Assembly: GCA_945871455.1 (NCBI GenBank)
Contig: CAMBXJ010000274.1
Location: 1-6,143 of the forward strand
DNA length: 6,143 bases
Origin: Asaia bogorensis
GTDB lineage: Bacteria > Pseudomonadota > Alphaproteobacteria > Acetobacterales > Acetobacteraceae
Reading direction: 5' to 3'
The notes beneath the pieces were generated by a model. The model saw nothing but the letters and a program-made list of their open reading frames with translations, was not told the origin of the DNA and did not search any database. Each line of letters begins with the position of its first letter. The first letter of the stretch is position 1. The translations under genes were made by a program, and so were the position numbers. Of this stretch, positions 4,997-6,143 are shown one piece after another.

Positions 4997-5650
4997 ATGA
5001 GCACAACGCAATTCATGCCGAACGCGACGATCCACCTGCACCGGCATGACCTGCCGGACGGTCTGTCCCTGGGGCCGGTCGTGGCGGTCGATACCGAGAC
5101 CATGGGTCTCAACCCGCATCGCGATCGGCTCTGCCTGGTGCAAATGTCCGCGGGCGACGGCCATGCCCATCTGGTGCAACTGATCCCGAAGACCCTCGGC
5201 GGACGCGGCTTCGACTGCCCCAATCTGCGCGCCATGATGGCCGACCCCGCCGTCGTGAAGCTGATGCATTTCGCCCGCTTCGACGTCGCCGTGCTGCAGC
5301 ACTATCTGGACATTACGGTCGCTCCGGTCCGCTGCACCAAGATCGCCGCGCGCCTGGTGCGTACCTTCACCGACCGGCATGGGTTGAAGGACCTCTGCAA
5401 GGAGCTGCTGGGCGTGGAATTGTCCAAGCAGCAGCAGACCTCTGACTGGGGCGCGGTGGAACTGTCGTCCGAACAGCTCGCCTATGCGGCATCCGACGTG
5501 TTGCACCTGCATGCGCTGTGGGCGCGGTTGGAAGCGCTGCTGATCCGGGAAGACCGGCTGGCACTGGCGGAGGCGTGTTTCGCGTTCCTGCCGACCCGCG
5601 GGCGGCTGGACCTGCTGGGCTATGAACAGCCCGATATATTCTCTCACTGA
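4997..5650 (+). CDS. RNase D-like 3'-5' exonuclease (single DEDDy domain)
   Basis: A 217-residue cytoplasmic DEDDy exonuclease of the RNase D family, whose members trim tRNA and other RNA 3' ends. All the catalytic elements are present: DTE (Asp32, Glu34) in VVAVDTETMGL, the second-motif Asp96 in HFARFDVAVL, and Tyr163/Asp167 in LAYAASDVLHL. Other family blocks are RLCLVQM (44-50), CTKIAARL (113-120), HGLKDLCKELLG (128-139) and QTSDWG (147-152). At this length there is only the exonuclease domain, without the HRDC domains of E. coli Rnd (about 375 residues); short versions are usual in alphaproteobacteria. The frame stays open back to 4847 through the tRNA gene, but that part (VAQVAELVDAQV...) is just translated tRNA. 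Hence the ATG at 4997 is chosen. It has no Shine-Dalgarno; the in-frame Met7 codon (5015) has none either. I recall lptC-type genes following such exonucleases in other alphaproteobacteria; here none follows. Confidence 0.92.
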   Translation: MSTTQFMPNATIHLHRHDLPDGLSLGPVVAVDTETMGLNPHRDRLCLVQMSAGDGHAHLVQLIPKTLGGRGFDCPNLRAMMADPAVVKLMHFARFDVAVLQHYLDITVAPVRCTKIAARLVRTFTDRHGLKDLCKELLGVELSKQQQTSDWGAVELSSEQLAYAASDVLHLHALWARLEALLIREDRLALAEACFAFLPTRGRLDLLGYEQPDIFSH

Positions 5651-5730
5651 ATCGTCTGGCACCGTTCCGGCAGAGGCCCTGTCGCGGATGACCCGCCGAC
5701 GGACAGCGAAGCTGACCGATGGGTGGAAGC

Positions 5731-5762
5731 TGTCATTGCGAGCGCCGCGAAGCATTCCAGGG
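5731..5762. repeat. Decayed copy of a GTCATTGCGAGCG-type dispersed repeat
   Basis: TGTCATTGCGAGCGCCGCGA followed by AGCATTCCAGG resembles the widespread bacterial intergenic repeat GTCATTGCGAGCGAAGCGAAGCAATCC with a few substitutions. It lies in the non-coding stretch 5651-5846, between the exonuclease and the insertion-sequence end. I see no gene or convincing terminator elsewhere in that stretch. Confidence 0.55.
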
Positions 5763-5836
5763 GCCTGGCACGATCAGGTGCGATTCAACATTGTGCGGAG
5801 CAATATCGACGACTCTGACCATGCGCCGATAGACTC

Positions 5837-5866
5837 CCTTCCCTCGTCATTGTCGGGCTTGACCCA
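5837..5866 (+). repeat. Third, truncated copy of the GTCATTGCCGGGCTTGACCC repeat
   Basis: CCCTTCCCTCGTCATTGTCG then GGCTTGACCC matches the left arm at 4641-4670, including the CCTTCCCTC flank, with one substitution in the core and a few in the flank. Similarity stops abruptly after GACCC, where the other copies continue CGG. The partner inverted arm is missing. The sequence immediately after it looks like the end of an insertion sequence. Confidence 0.65.
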
Positions 5867-6143
5867 CGGCTGTCCGGTTTAAATCTGTCGCCCCGGCGAC
5901 CCTAGGAATTTTCTCCACTCGGGTCCGCGGTCTGGCGCCACTTCCTAGTGGTGGGTCGGCCCAATCCGGATCGTCCCGACCGGTCGCAACCGCCGTCCTT
6001 ACGGCGCGTGGTCTCTCGACCTGTAGGTCGGCGAGGTCTCGCCAGCTCATCAGATGCGCGCGCACCAGTCGCATGAACGTGAGCGGACTGGCCACCGCCG
6101 TCTGAGCGGCATGGGCCAAGCGTATCAACAGAAACACGATCAA
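5847..6143 (-). CDS. C-terminal part of an IS4-like DDE transposase, cut by right window edge
   Basis: The frame enters from the right edge and stays open to a TGA at 5847-5849 (98 codons visible). The first ~40 residues read LIVFLLIRLAHAAQTAVASP, then LTFMRLVRAHLMSWRDLADL. This resembles the helical C-terminus of IS4-type transposases, where a hydrophobic helix is followed by a pattern like LSNLVALLRQNLFVYRDLWAWL. The catalytic core is outside the window. Those proteins usually stop soon after this helix. Here the frame instead runs on through low-complexity sequence (from about 6015 downward), across the presumed element end and into the repeat at 5837-5866, so the true stop may have been lost or a frameshift may have occurred near the end. 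The TTG at the very edge is an internal codon. The family assignment is from pattern recall only; another DDE family is possible. Confidence 0.5.
   Translation of the reverse strand: MIVFLLIRLAHAAQTAVASPLTFMRLVRAHLMSWRDLADLQVERPRAVRTAVATGRDDPDWADPPLGSGARPRTRVEKIPRVAGATDLNRTAVGQARQ
5867..6143 (-). mobile_element. Putative insertion sequence end (partial)
   Basis: The transposase-like C-terminus reads toward 5847. The break in the repeat at 5866 followed by GGCTGTCCGGTTTAAATCTG (5868-5887) is where a terminal inverted repeat would be expected. The other end, the second inverted repeat and the other copy of any target duplication lie beyond the window, so the boundary is provisional. Confidence 0.45.

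Overview
The window looks like chromosomal DNA of a GC-rich alphaproteobacterium, most likely of the Rhodospirillales/Acetobacteraceae type. This rests on three things. The codons are strongly biased to G or C. The gene families (succinylase-branch DapD, a FzlA-like GST-fold division protein, an NDUFA9-like reductase, a short single-domain RNase D) are typical of that class. Intergenic palindromes read GTCATTGCCGGGCTTGACCC and GTCATTGCGAGCG, which are familiar from alphaproteobacterial genomes. The taxonomic call is inference from composition and recall, without a search.

Layout. (1) 1-599, minus: 5' part of dapD (lysine/diaminopimelate pathway), cut by the left edge. (2) 600-902: non-coding, with a degenerate ~15-bp GC-rich tandem repeat just upstream of dapD. 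(3) 903-1211, minus: a small exported His/Tyr/Pro-rich protein with a good Shine-Dalgarno and two small stem-loops in its leader. (4) 1464-1793, plus: an FtsB/DivIC-type division protein, divergent from the exported protein and convergent with the next gene. (5) 1822-4433, minus: three co-directional genes, in transcription order an NDUFA9-like NAD(P)-binding protein, a FzlA-like protein and trans-aconitate 2-methyltransferase; a long hairpin separates the last two. (6) 4434-4906: non-coding, holding a large inverted repeat pair and a possible tRNA promoter. (7) 4907-4993, plus: tRNA-Leu(CAG), followed after only 3 nt by the ATG of a short RNase D-like exonuclease (4997-5650). (8) 5651-6143: decayed repeat fragments, then the end of what appears to be an insertion sequence with the C-terminus of an IS4-like transposase (minus, cut by the right edge).

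Most genes are housekeeping. Two of them, ftsB and the fzlA-like gene, belong to the division machinery: FtsB in the FtsQBL complex, and FzlA as the FtsZ-binding factor described in Caulobacter. The most unusual arrangement is the tRNA-Leu/RNase D junction. The exonuclease has no visible ribosome binding site, because the tRNA 3' end occupies that position, so tRNA processing and exonuclease expression may be linked. I saw no defence island, CRISPR array, phage or clearly new multi-gene system.
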